Source: Rickettsiales bacterium
GTDB lineage: Bacteria; Pseudomonadota; Alphaproteobacteria; Rickettsiales; UBA3002
Length of the DNA stretch: 27,650 nucleotides
Reading direction: 5' to 3'
NCBI GenBank assembly: GCA_027489915.1
Contig: JAIXZB010000119.1
Location: 1-27,650 of the forward strand
The translations under genes and the position numbers were made by a program. Under the pieces are notes generated by a model. It saw only the letters and a list, made by a program, of their open reading frames with translations. It searched no databases and had not been told where the DNA came from. Of the stretch, positions 8,901-17,595 are shown in pieces (the first letter of the stretch is position 1; each line of letters opens with the position of its first letter).

Positions 8901-10055
8901 ATGTCAGGGCTCCCCACAGCGCAGATTGCCCTGCCCCATCTATATGTTATTGCGGGTGAACATTCAGGCGACCAATTAGGCGGCTCGCTACTTTCTGAAC
9001 TGAAAACTATCACCAATTTCAAATTATCGGGCCTTGGCGCCCAACACATGCAGGCACAGGGATTACAGAGCCTATTTCCCATCGAAGATATTGCAGTGAT
9101 TGGCATTGCGGAAATCATCCCACATATATTTCGTCTAAAAAAACGCATTCGCATGGTGGCAGAGGATATCGAACGTAAAAAACCTGATATGGTAGTTAGT
9201 ATTGATTCTCCGGGCTTCACATTTCGCGTCATAGAGCTACTGAGAAATAAGGGATATAAAGATAGCATATTTGTGCATTACGTCGCTCAGACTGTCTGGG
9301 CTTACCGGCCAAGGCGCGCGGCAAAAGCGGCTCGATTACTCGATGCGCTGATGACTTTGTTTGAATTTGAAGCACCCTACTTCACTCCATATGGCCTTAA
9401 AACCCAGTGGGTTGGGCATCAAGCCGCATGGACAGCAAAATCTAAACATGAGCGGCACATTATCAAACACCAGATTGCCATGTTTCCTGGCAGCAGACGC
9501 AACGAGCTAAAACGCCATATTCCTCTATTCCGCGAAGTGTGCGAGCAGCTTTTGCCTTTATGCCCTGATATGCATATCAGCATGCCCGTTCCCGATGATT
9601 TACAGGATATTGTTGCAAGCATGACATCGGACTGGCCATGTAGATTAACCTTCGCCCGAGCTGTGGATAGGGAATCTGTTCTGGCCTCATCACAAATCGC
9701 ACTCTGCAAATCGGGGACCATAAGCCTAGAATGCGCACTTAGTGGGACACCTATGGTTATTACATACAAAGCAAACCCTATAAGCGCATGGGTTGTAAGG
9801 CGCACATTGCAAACAGCCTTTGTGGGGCTACCAAATATATTAGCTGGTAAAGCAATTGTTCCTGAATTCATTCAGGAACATGCAAAAAGCGAGGCTATAG
9901 CAAATGCTTTATATACATTATTAAGCAATAAGGAAGCCTATCAAGAACAACAGCATGCTTTGAGCGCACTAAAACACACGTTACTTCCCAGTGCCACCCA
10001 AAGCCCAAGCAGAAATGCCGCAGAGTTTGTAGCATCTATGCTCACGCCTTGTTGA
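8901..10055 (+). CDS. lpxB: Lipid-A-disaccharide synthase LpxB
   Basis: Membrane-associated GT19 glycosyltransferase joining lipid X and UDP-2,3-diacylglucosamine into the lipid A disaccharide. The 384-residue product is of usual length. It has VIAGEHSGDQLGG near the N-terminus, AVIGIAEIIPHIFRLKKRI, DSPGFTFRV, HYVAQTVWAYRPRRAAKAA, PGSRRNELKRH and the UDP-sugar-binding CKSGTISLECALSGTPMV. It starts one base after lpxI and is the last gene of the + strand envelope block. Its final 14 bases overlap the 3' end of the convergent recG. Confidence 0.96.
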   Translation: MSGLPTAQIALPHLYVIAGEHSGDQLGGSLLSELKTITNFKLSGLGAQHMQAQGLQSLFPIEDIAVIGIAEIIPHIFRLKKRIRMVAEDIERKKPDMVVSIDSPGFTFRVIELLRNKGYKDSIFVHYVAQTVWAYRPRRAAKAARLLDALMTLFEFEAPYFTPYGLKTQWVGHQAAWTAKSKHERHIIKHQIAMFPGSRRNELKRHIPLFREVCEQLLPLCPDMHISMPVPDDLQDIVASMTSDWPCRLTFARAVDRESVLASSQIALCKSGTISLECALSGTPMVITYKANPISAWVVRRTLQTAFVGLPNILAGKAIVPEFIQEHAKSEAIANALYTLLSNKEAYQEQQHALSALKHTLLPSATQSPSRNAAEFVASMLTPC

Positions 10056-12180
10056 TAGAAGCCACTTCATTATCGTATCCAAACAAAGCAAGTAACATAC
10101 GGCAGGCCTCGCCACGAAGAGAGCTTAGAGACGGATCTTGATGAAGCAGATGCTTTGCATCGTCACGCGCAATGCGAATAAGCTGGCCATGTAACCCTAA
10201 ATCCAAGAAATGGAATGGTGGAAGGCCAGTTTGCTTGCCTCCAAGTACATCTCCAGCACCACGAAGTCGCAAATCCTCCTCAGCAATACGGAATCCATCA
10301 TTCGTGCCGCGAATGGTAGTTAAACGCTCTTTCGCCAAAGCCGAACATTCGGTATCATATAAAAGCAAACAGCGCGAAATTTCGCTTCCGCGCCCTACCC
10401 TACCTCGTAACTGATGAAGCTGCGCCAAACCAAATCGCTCTGCATGTTCAATCACCATAATAGTTGCTTCTGGTACATTCACACCCACTTCAATCACGGT
10501 AGTCGCAACCAGTATTTGTGTGGCACCAAACGCAAATCCATGCATCACCTCTTCGCGTTGCGCTGGTTTCATACGTCCATGCATCATGGATACTTTATCA
10601 CCAAATCGATGCTGTAACACACGAAATCTATCCTCTACTGCAGCCATATCGCCCTCACCTGCCGCATCTTCAGACGATTCAATAAGGGGGCATATCCAAT
10701 ATAATTTTTGCCCACGCTCTACCGCACGCCCTATGGCTTCAAGCACCTCATCGCTACGCTCCAAAGGTATAGTAAGGGTATCTATCGCTTGACGGCCTGC
10801 AGGCTTTTCGGTGAGAAGCGATGACTCCATATCACCATAAGCCGTCATGGTTAGGCTACGTGGTATGGGCGTTGCAGTCATTTGCAGCAAATGCGGCGCA
10901 ATAGATTTTTGCGTAAGTGCAACGCGCTGCTCCACCCCAAAACGGTGCTGTTCATCCACCACAACTAACCCAAGTGCGTGAAATACTACATGCTGCTGGA
11001 ATAACGCATGGGTTCCAACCACAATATGGGCTGCTCCACTCTCTATGGCCTCAAGCGCCTTACGTTTCTCGGCAGCACCCATTTTTCCGGTCAGAAGCTG
11101 CAACTTTAATCCCATTGCTTCTGCAAGAGGGGTGAGCGTTTGGGCATGCTGGCGTGCTAAAATATCCGTTGGCGCCATAAGAGCAGATTGATAAGACGCA
11201 GCGGCCATTTGAACCATTGCCGCCATGGCAATAACGGTTTTGCCACTTCCTACATCCCCCTGAAGTAAGCGCATCATGCGTTTTCCTGATGCCATATCAG
11301 CTCTTAACGCTGCTACAACCTCTTTCTGGCCTAATGTTAAATTGAAAGGCAACACCCCAAGATAGCGTGCATGCATCTCTTTCTGAATCGGGGCGATGAC
11401 ATGCGGCAACGACTGCTCGGTTTTCCTAAGCAGAAGCAAGGCAAGCTGATTTGCAAACGCTTCATCATAAGCAATGCGCTCTCTTGCAGGCGATAATATG
11501 CCAATATCTTCTATCTCTACTGGAGTGTGCAGCTTCTGTATTGCCTCGTAAAATGTAGGCCAAGTCTGTTCGCGTATAAAATCACTATTCGCCCATTCAT
11601 CCAGAGGGGTAATCATTCGCAGCGCAGTATCCATAAAACGCATCAGCACTTTCTGAGAAATACCTGCAGTTAAAGGGTAAACGGGGCTTAACCGCAAAAA
11701 ATCGCGCCGATTTTGCGGATGGGCTATTACATCGGGATGGCTTATCTGGCGATGGCCATCATACATTTCCACCACACCGCCGATGATGCGCGTTGCATTT
11801 ACAGGCAACTGTCGCGTCAGATAATCTCCCTTCACCTGAAAGAACGTGATGAGCATCGATCCTGAAGCATCATGCGCTGCTATACGGTACGGCAGCGACC
11901 TGCGCTGCACTGGAGGCGGGTAATGCGCATCAATTATTACTTCTAGCATTGCATATGCGCCAAGCCCTGCAGATTCTATTGGAATGATGCTACGCCTATC
12001 AATCGCATCATAAGGAATTAAAAAAAGCAAATCGCGCACTGTGGCGGTGAGATCTTGAGAAGAACGCTGAGAGGGCAATAACTTTAGTAGAGCCTTAAGA
12101 GTTGCTGGGCCTATGCCTTTGAGCGAAGAAAGCGGAGTGAACCACGAATACAAGGCCTTAGGTCGTAGTGACGAGGCCAT
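10042..12180 (-). CDS. recG: ATP-dependent DNA helicase RecG
   Basis: Branched-DNA helicase that reverses stalled forks and remodels R-loops and D-loops. The 712-residue product has the N-terminal wedge/OB domain (about 50-190), then superfamily 2 helicase motifs: GDVGSGKT (308-315), VVVDEQHRFG with DEQH at 409-412, TATPIPRSLTMTAYGD, the second RecA-like lobe (MHGRMKPAQREEVM), LRGRVGRG and a C-terminal TRG-like motif (LRLRGAGDVLGGKQTG). Length is close to E. coli RecG (693). The ATG at 12180 lies 5 bases after the stop of the PAS/GGDEF-like gene, so the two are probably cotranscribed. Its tail converges on lpxB with a 14-base overlap. Confidence 0.97.
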   Translation of the reverse strand: MASSLRPKALYSWFTPLSSLKGIGPATLKALLKLLPSQRSSQDLTATVRDLLFLIPYDAIDRRSIIPIESAGLGAYAMLEVIIDAHYPPPVQRRSLPYRIAAHDASGSMLITFFQVKGDYLTRQLPVNATRIIGGVVEMYDGHRQISHPDVIAHPQNRRDFLRLSPVYPLTAGISQKVLMRFMDTALRMITPLDEWANSDFIREQTWPTFYEAIQKLHTPVEIEDIGILSPARERIAYDEAFANQLALLLLRKTEQSLPHVIAPIQKEMHARYLGVLPFNLTLGQKEVVAALRADMASGKRMMRLLQGDVGSGKTVIAMAAMVQMAAASYQSALMAPTDILARQHAQTLTPLAEAMGLKLQLLTGKMGAAEKRKALEAIESGAAHIVVGTHALFQQHVVFHALGLVVVDEQHRFGVEQRVALTQKSIAPHLLQMTATPIPRSLTMTAYGDMESSLLTEKPAGRQAIDTLTIPLERSDEVLEAIGRAVERGQKLYWICPLIESSEDAAGEGDMAAVEDRFRVLQHRFGDKVSMMHGRMKPAQREEVMHGFAFGATQILVATTVIEVGVNVPEATIMVIEHAERFGLAQLHQLRGRVGRGSEISRCLLLYDTECSALAKERLTTIRGTNDGFRIAEEDLRLRGAGDVLGGKQTGLPPFHFLDLGLHGQLIRIARDDAKHLLHQDPSLSSLRGEACRMLLALFGYDNEVASINKA

Positions 12181-12185
12181 AGCAC

Positions 12186-13085
12186 TTATGTATGTAATTC
12201 AAGAAGCATGTTACGGTCATCCAGTGCCATAGCATCAATTTTTTCTTTGCATCTATCGAGTATCGATACCCCCGGGCTTAGAACCGAACCAAATGCAATA
12301 GACACTGTTACAGAGAAATCTTCTTTTTCGCCAAAAGCAATACGGTGATTACGAATATTCCAACGCAGACGGTTTAGCACCACTCGGGCTGAATCATGCG
12401 ATATATCTACCAAAAACATGGCGAGCGTGTGATCATTTATCTGACACACCACATCCTCAGTACGAAAGGTTGATTTACAGCAATTCGCTGCATGCACAAG
12501 AAGCTGCAAAGAACCAGCCTTACCATAACGCGCCAAACTCTTATTGAAACGGTCAATGCGCAACAATGCACAGCATCCATCCATTCCACGGCTTGGCAGT
12601 ACACTTCTTAGCATCTGTAAATAGGCCTCTGCAGCGTCCGCTGTTAGCAGGCCCGTTTCAGGGTATGTACTTGCTTGCCCTACAAAATGCTCCTGCAGAC
12701 TTGTATTAAGCTGGTCGCGTACAATACTTTGGTCTTCCCCCGCAATCACCAAGCGAAACCACGCATGGCCATCGGGTGAATCTATGCGCTCTACACGAAA
12801 AAGCCGTGTGATTTCACCTTGATCGCTATTTTTGAGCCTTATTTCGCGCAATCTTTGGCATGCTTCTGCTAAATCTGCGCCATCTTTCTCAAAGTCAACG
12901 GCATCCAACAAATATTCCTTGGTTTTATCACCTAAAATACCAGTGAAGGGGCTGTCAACCAATGCTTCGCGAGGGGAATTGCACAGCTCAAAAAATCCAT
13001 CATCCGCATCAATAATAGTAATTGTTCCTACGTCGTTGTTCTGACGAAGGATGAGTGAAGTATCGTTTTTACGTTGGGCAACCAT
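12186..13085 (-). CDS. PAS plus degenerate GGDEF-domain protein
   Basis: I recognise domain types, not a named gene. From an ATG at 13085 it is 299 residues; a TTG at 13169 would add 28 (327) but leaves only 18 bases to the divergent sdhE start and has no ribosome site. Numbering from the TTG: a PAS-like sensor domain spans about 44-145 (ITIIDADDGFFELCN to HAWFRLVIAG) and a GGDEF-fold domain about 168-327 (PETGLLT, LLRIDRFNKSLARYG, FRTEDVVCQINDH, VSIAFGSV). The active-site GGDEF is replaced by INDHT (244-248), so it should not make c-di-GMP; it may bind a ligand or partner instead. No membrane helix is seen. It lies 5 bases upstream of recG. Confidence 0.7.
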   Translation of the reverse strand: MVAQRKNDTSLILRQNNDVGTITIIDADDGFFELCNSPREALVDSPFTGILGDKTKEYLLDAVDFEKDGADLAEACQRLREIRLKNSDQGEITRLFRVERIDSPDGHAWFRLVIAGEDQSIVRDQLNTSLQEHFVGQASTYPETGLLTADAAEAYLQMLRSVLPSRGMDGCCALLRIDRFNKSLARYGKAGSLQLLVHAANCCKSTFRTEDVVCQINDHTLAMFLVDISHDSARVVLNRLRWNIRNHRIAFGEKEDFSVTVSIAFGSVLSPGVSILDRCKEKIDAMALDDRNMLLELHT

Positions 13086-13114
13086 CGAAAATACCAAAGC
13101 TCGAGTGAGTCTGC

Positions 13115-13142
13115 TTGCGCCCGAGAAATATCGCACTATGTT
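13115..13142 (+). promoter_or_regulatory. Possible sdhE-mfd promoter
   Basis: TTGCGC (13115-13120) and TATGTT (13137-13142) are separated by 16 bases and could be a sigma-70-type -35/-10 pair with a start site near 13149, about 40 bases before sdhE. The -10 sits exactly in the loop of a CGCAC-N6-GTGCG inverted repeat (13132-13147). Weak match; read by eye only. Confidence 0.25.
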
Positions 13143-13187
13143 GTGCGCTTGAAAAGAGATTAGCCCCAACCTATCGGAAAATCAACC

Positions 13188-13472
13188 ATGAGCTTACCAT
13201 CCATGACACACGACGATTGGCTCAACCGCATTCGTTACCGCAGCTGGCACCGTGGTTGCAAAGAAACCGACCTGATACTAGGCGGATACTGCAATGCGCA
13301 TTTGCTGGATATGGACGAGCAAGAATTAAAGCTTTACGAGGTATTTCTGGATGAAGATGATGCAGAAATCTGGAGCTGGATTACAGGAAAGAACACTCCT
13401 GAAAACAAGGAGTATCTGCCACTTATTGATAAATTAAGGGCATTTGAAGTTTACCAGCACCCTAATCAATAA
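13188..13472 (+). CDS. sdhE: Succinate dehydrogenase assembly factor SdhE
   Basis: Small cytosolic factor that promotes covalent FAD attachment to the SdhA flavoprotein (family of yeast Sdh5, bacterial SdhE/YgfY, former DUF339). The 94-residue protein carries the diagnostic RGxxE motif (R22-G23-C24-K25-E26 in SWHRGCKETDLILG) and the aromatic/acidic second half (LYEVFLDEDDAEIWSWI). Length is typical. The ATG at 13188 is favoured; a second Met five codons on is possible. Its stop overlaps the mfd start (TAATG). Pairing with mfd next to recG is, to my knowledge, common in alphaproteobacteria and does not imply a shared biochemical pathway. Confidence 0.93.
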   Translation: MSLPSMTHDDWLNRIRYRSWHRGCKETDLILGGYCNAHLLDMDEQELKLYEVFLDEDDAEIWSWITGKNTPENKEYLPLIDKLRAFEVYQHPNQ

Positions 13473-16400
13473 TGCCACTGCAATCTCGAAAAACCACTGC
13501 AAATGCAGATATCTCTGGCTGCCCTCTATCAGCGCAGCCTTTGGTATTATCTGAAATTATGAAGCAGCGGCAAAAACCCCTCATTCACATTGCCTCAAGC
13601 GAACGTGAAGCAGAACAGTTTATACAAGCTTTTCAATTTGTTGCACCCAATACACCCGTATATCTTTTTCCCGCTTGGGATTGCCTGCCTTACGACAGAG
13701 TCTCCCCGAGCCATCCAAATATGGCCGAGCGCATCGCAACACTTGCGGCAATGTTGCATCACACAGAAAAAGATATTTATCTGGTAGTAACAACGCCTGC
13801 TGCAATTACACAGCGCGTACTGCCTAAGCAGCAACTAACAAAAGCTAGCATTACCTTAGAAAAAGGCCAAATCCTGCCTCAAGAAAAACTTGTGAATTTA
13901 TTTATTTCACTAGGTTTTCAGCGCGTAGGAAAGGTTATGGAGGCTGGAGAATTTGCGATACGCGGAAGCATTATTGATGTTTTCGCTCCAGGCTCTGCTC
14001 TCGCCATTCGTATGGATTTCTTTGGAGACGAACTTGAGACCCTCAAAGGCTTCGACCCCCTAACGCAAATAAGTGGCGAATCGATAGATTCGCTCAGATT
14101 GCACCCTGTGAGTGAAGTGCTGTTGAGTGAAGAAAACATAGATCGTTTTCGCTCTGGTTACCGTGAAATGTTTGCAGCAGCGCCTAAAAATGACCCTCTC
14201 TATGAAGCAATTTCAACAGGGCGTGTCTATGCAGGAATGGAGCATTGGCTTTCACTTTTTTATGAAAAACTTGATACAATTCTTGATTATGCTCCTCATG
14301 CCATCCTCAGTTACGACACAGTCTGCACTTCAATTATAATTGAGCGCGACGAAGCGATTGCAGATTATTTCAATGCACGCACTCAGAACGCAAAAGATAA
14401 ACGTGAAGAAACGCTATACCTGCCCGTGACACCACACAGCATGTATATAAATCAGGATGAATTTAATAGCTTATGCGCCTTACGAAACGCTATATCGCTA
14501 AGCTTATTTGATTATCCAGAAAGCACCATAGCGCATGGTATTAAACCAGCCGAGTCTCTATTCAACCAACGCCATAGCGCAGACGGCAATGTGTGGAAAA
14601 TTATTGAAAACACAGCAGCACATAGCGCCAAACCTACCGTATTTGCCTGCAATAGTCAGGGAAGTTTAGAACGTATCGAAAAAATTGCGCATGAACAGCA
14701 TATAATAACGGCACGTATACAGCACTGGAACGAAATTTTTACGCAGCTGCCTCACACTGCGATACTAACTGTGTTGCCAATTGAACGCGGCTTTTCACAT
14801 CCAGATGTGTTTCTATTTAGTGAACAAGATATGTTGGGCGAGCGCATCATACGCACTCAGAAGCGTCGCCGAAAATCTGATGCGTTTCTGACCGAAGCCG
14901 CTAGTTTTGCGCCTGGTGAATTGATTGTGCATAGCGAGCATGGCATAGCCCGATTTGAAGGGCTTATAACAGTAGAAGTCATGGGTGCGCGCCACGATTG
15001 TCTAAAACTTATATATGCGGGCGATGACAGATTATTTTTACCAGTAGAAAACATCGACCTTATCAGCCGTTACGGTGCCACAGATGACACCACAGAGCTC
15101 GATAAGTTAGGCGGTGTTTCGTGGCAAAAACGCAAATCAGGGCTTAAAAAGCGCCTTAAGATGGCCGCTGAAGCACTGCTTAAAATCGCCGCTGAACGTG
15201 CTATGCGTAAAGGAGCCATAGTGCAGCCAGATTCTGCGCTTTACGATGAGTTTGTTGCACGCTTTCCCTACACCGAAACCGATGACCAATTACAATCGAT
15301 TGAAGATGTGCTGGAAGATTTACGTTCTGGCAAACCCATGGACAGGCTTATTTGCGGCGATGTTGGGTTTGGAAAAACCGAAGTAGCGATGCGCGCAGCA
15401 CTTGCAACCGTTAGCACCCCAGAACAAGAACGTGCGCAAGTGGCGATAATAGCACCAACCACCTTACTTGCACGCCAGCACTACAAAAGCTTCAGTGAAA
15501 GGTTCAAAGGATTCAACATAAACGTACGTCCCCTTTCGCGCTTGGTGAGCAGCAAGGAAGCAGCAAAAACCCGAGAAATGAGCGCCAAAGGCGATGCCGA
15601 TATTATTATTGGCACCCATGCATTGCTTGCAAAAGATATGCGATTCAAGAATCTGGGATTAGTGATTGTCGATGAAGAACAGCATTTTGGCGTCGCACAG
15701 AAAGAAAAGCTGAAACAACTTAAAGAAAACGTGCATGTACTGACATTATCCGCAACCCCCATACCCCGCACATTGCAACTTGCGCTATCAGGCGTAAGAG
15801 AGCTTAGCCTGATTACCACCCCACCTGTCGATAGGTTGGCGGTGAGAACCTATGTAATGCCCTACGATAGCGTGGTCATTCGTGAAGCAATCATGCGTGA
15901 ATATCACCGTGGTGGGAAAGTGTTTTACGTGACCCCACGGGTGAAATACATGGCGGAGCTCAAGCAAAAACTAGAAGCGCTTGTGCCTGAAATCAAAATA
16001 GCTGCAGCGCATGGACAAATGCCCCCATCGCAACTCGATGATATCATGAATGAATTCTGTGATGGAAAGTATGATTTACTCCTCTCAACCGCCATCATTG
16101 AATCGGGCATAGATATTCCGACCGCCAATACCATGATTATTGACCGCGCAGATATGTTCGGCTTAGCCCAACTTTATCAGCTTAGGGGGCGTGTTGGGCG
16201 AAGCAAAACAAGGGCTTATGCTTACTTTACCCTTCCCCACCAAAAAACCTTATCGAAAGATGCAACACGTAGATTGGAAGTGATGCAGCAACTTGATTCA
16301 TTGGGCGCAGGCTTTGCGCTGGCCAGTCACGATATGGATATTCGTGGATTTGGCAATGTATTGGGTGAAGAGCAATCAGGCCATATTCGTGAAGTCGGAA

Positions 16401-16936
16401 TTGAACTCTATCAGCACATGCTAGAAGAAGCGATAGCCGAGCAAAAACGCACAAAAAACACGTCCGATGCTGAAGCAGAATCGCAGGATTGGAGCCCAAG
16501 TATTAATGTGGGTTCTTCCGTGTTAATTCCCGAAAGTTTTGTAAATGATTTACAGCTTCGCTTAGGTCTCTACAAACGGGCATCACAGCTAGATAACGAA
16601 GAATCCATCGAAGCTTTTGCTGCAGAATTAGTGAATAGATTTGGAAGCCTACCACCCGAAGTTGAGCATTTTATTGACATTTTGCGGATTAAACTATGGT
16701 GCAAAACAGCTCATATTATGCGCATCGATGCTGGGCCAAAAGGAGCTGTATTTACATTTATGAACAATAGCTTCCCTAAACCCGACACATTGATCGATTT
16801 CATTCGCAAACAACCACTCCGCTTCAAAATTCGTGCGGATCAAAAACTAGTCGTAATGGAAGAATGGCAAAACAACGAAGAGCGCCTGCAAGGCGCCGCC
16901 AAAGCAGCGAAACAAATAGCCGCCTTGGCTCTGTAA
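13472..16936 (+). CDS. mfd: Transcription-repair coupling factor Mfd
   Basis: Translocase that removes RNA polymerase stalled at DNA damage and recruits UvrA. The 1154-residue product is full length. In order: a UvrB-like N-terminal region (about 30-330, with FPAWDCLPYDRVSP), the CarD-like RNA polymerase interaction domain (about 480-560, ELIVHSEHGIARFEGL), the translocase with GDVGFGKTE near 629, VDEEQHFGV near 732, SATPIPRTLQLALSG and QLRGRVGRSKTRAYAY, then the C-terminal TRCF domain. The two RecA-like lobes resemble RecG, encoded nearby on the other strand. Cotranscribed with sdhE by overlap. Confidence 0.98.
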   Translation: MPLQSRKTTANADISGCPLSAQPLVLSEIMKQRQKPLIHIASSEREAEQFIQAFQFVAPNTPVYLFPAWDCLPYDRVSPSHPNMAERIATLAAMLHHTEKDIYLVVTTPAAITQRVLPKQQLTKASITLEKGQILPQEKLVNLFISLGFQRVGKVMEAGEFAIRGSIIDVFAPGSALAIRMDFFGDELETLKGFDPLTQISGESIDSLRLHPVSEVLLSEENIDRFRSGYREMFAAAPKNDPLYEAISTGRVYAGMEHWLSLFYEKLDTILDYAPHAILSYDTVCTSIIIERDEAIADYFNARTQNAKDKREETLYLPVTPHSMYINQDEFNSLCALRNAISLSLFDYPESTIAHGIKPAESLFNQRHSADGNVWKIIENTAAHSAKPTVFACNSQGSLERIEKIAHEQHIITARIQHWNEIFTQLPHTAILTVLPIERGFSHPDVFLFSEQDMLGERIIRTQKRRRKSDAFLTEAASFAPGELIVHSEHGIARFEGLITVEVMGARHDCLKLIYAGDDRLFLPVENIDLISRYGATDDTTELDKLGGVSWQKRKSGLKKRLKMAAEALLKIAAERAMRKGAIVQPDSALYDEFVARFPYTETDDQLQSIEDVLEDLRSGKPMDRLICGDVGFGKTEVAMRAALATVSTPEQERAQVAIIAPTTLLARQHYKSFSERFKGFNINVRPLSRLVSSKEAAKTREMSAKGDADIIIGTHALLAKDMRFKNLGLVIVDEEQHFGVAQKEKLKQLKENVHVLTLSATPIPRTLQLALSGVRELSLITTPPVDRLAVRTYVMPYDSVVIREAIMREYHRGGKVFYVTPRVKYMAELKQKLEALVPEIKIAAAHGQMPPSQLDDIMNEFCDGKYDLLLSTAIIESGIDIPTANTMIIDRADMFGLAQLYQLRGRVGRSKTRAYAYFTLPHQKTLSKDATRRLEVMQQLDSLGAGFALASHDMDIRGFGNVLGEEQSGHIREVGIELYQHMLEEAIAEQKRTKNTSDAEAESQDWSPSINVGSSVLIPESFVNDLQLRLGLYKRASQLDNEESIEAFAAELVNRFGSLPPEVEHFIDILRIKLWCKTAHIMRIDAGPKGAVFTFMNNSFPKPDTLIDFIRKQPLRFKIRADQKLVVMEEWQNNEERLQGAAKAAKQIAALAL

Positions 16937-16946
16937 TGTAATGAAA

Positions 16947-16976
16947 TTGTCATCTTTTTGATTGATGCAGTGTGAT
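16947..16976 (+). promoter_or_regulatory. Possible promoter for the SCO-like/His-rich pair
   Basis: TTGTCA (16947-16952), an 18-base spacer and TGTGAT (16971-16976) could form a weak sigma-70-type promoter between mfd and the next gene, with a start site very near 16983. No convincing Shine-Dalgarno sequence precedes the ATG at 16988. By-eye match only. Confidence 0.25.
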
Positions 16977-16987
16977 AGTTTCTTTGC

Positions 16988-17593
16988 ATGATAAAAACTT
17001 TAAACAACAAAAGCGATAATACACCCCCCATTACAAGGCGTGGGTTCATGTCTGGGTTATCAGCCCTAACACTTGCTGGCTGTCAGCAACCAGCCAACAC
17101 AACACCACAAATGGTTTTTAAAAGTCTCGGTATAAACGAGGGACCAGCATTAGTATACTACACCTCCTCATTATGCGGCTCCCATAGCCTTGCAAATTTG
17201 ACTTTGATTGCAGAAGAACTCTCAGGAAAAATTAAAATCGGCAAACCTTATGCAATAGATATTTTAGGAACTTCTCCTAAAGGTAAACAAGAAACTATAG
17301 CAAAAAAAATTGGAGACTCCAAACATCCATACGGAGACCTAGTAACATATACAAATCATGCCAGAATCGGTGTTTCTGCAGGACCTGATGCTAAAGTTGC
17401 CTTGAGAGATGCAAGAACTCTCGGAATTACAGTGAACAGTCAAAACTTAATGAACCATACTGGGGAGATATTACTGATTGATGCAAATCTAAATATCATT
17501 GGTAAACGATTAAGTACAGAAGACCCAACAGAGACAATAAAATTATACACCCAAGCTCTGCAGCGCGCCCAGAACACTGGCGTACAACGTTAG
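16988..17593 (+). CDS. Tat-signal lipoprotein with SCO-like thioredoxin fold
   Basis: Not confidently named. The 201-residue product begins with a twin-arginine signal (TRRGFMSGLSA, RR at 17-18) ending in a lipobox LTLAGC with C32, so a lipidated protein exported folded is likely. The rest resembles the SCO1/SenC copper-chaperone family in layout: strand ALVYYTSSLCGSHS (C63), helix ANLTLIAEELSG, strand KPYAIDIL, a region like the SCO SPQ stretch (TSPKGKQETIAKKIGD), and MNHTGEILLIDANLNIIGKR, where SCO proteins have a metal-ligand DHS. The SCO CxxxC is only half present (C63, with Ser at the second position); H157 is kept. No other Cys exists, so disulphide chemistry within the fold is unlikely. 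Its stop is 2 bases before the next gene. Base composition looks AT-richer than mfd or parE. Confidence 0.6.
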   Translation: MIKTLNNKSDNTPPITRRGFMSGLSALTLAGCQQPANTTPQMVFKSLGINEGPALVYYTSSLCGSHSLANLTLIAEELSGKIKIGKPYAIDILGTSPKGKQETIAKKIGDSKHPYGDLVTYTNHARIGVSAGPDAKVALRDARTLGITVNSQNLMNHTGEILLIDANLNIIGKRLSTEDPTETIKLYTQALQRAQNTGVQR

Positions 17594-17595
17594 CT

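Noticed and set aside
10172..11135. Several open frames on the + strand opposite recG
   Set aside because: They are antisense shadows of a clearly conserved gene with no protein-like motifs.
13086..13169. TTG start adding 28 residues to the PAS/GGDEF-like protein
   Set aside because: No ribosome site, TTG is a poor start, and it would consume nearly all of the divergent gap to sdhE. Not excluded outright.
16941..16959. Short hairpin plus T-run after mfd as a terminator
   Set aside because: The stem is only four base pairs (ATGA/TCAT) with no GC-rich core, so it is too weak.
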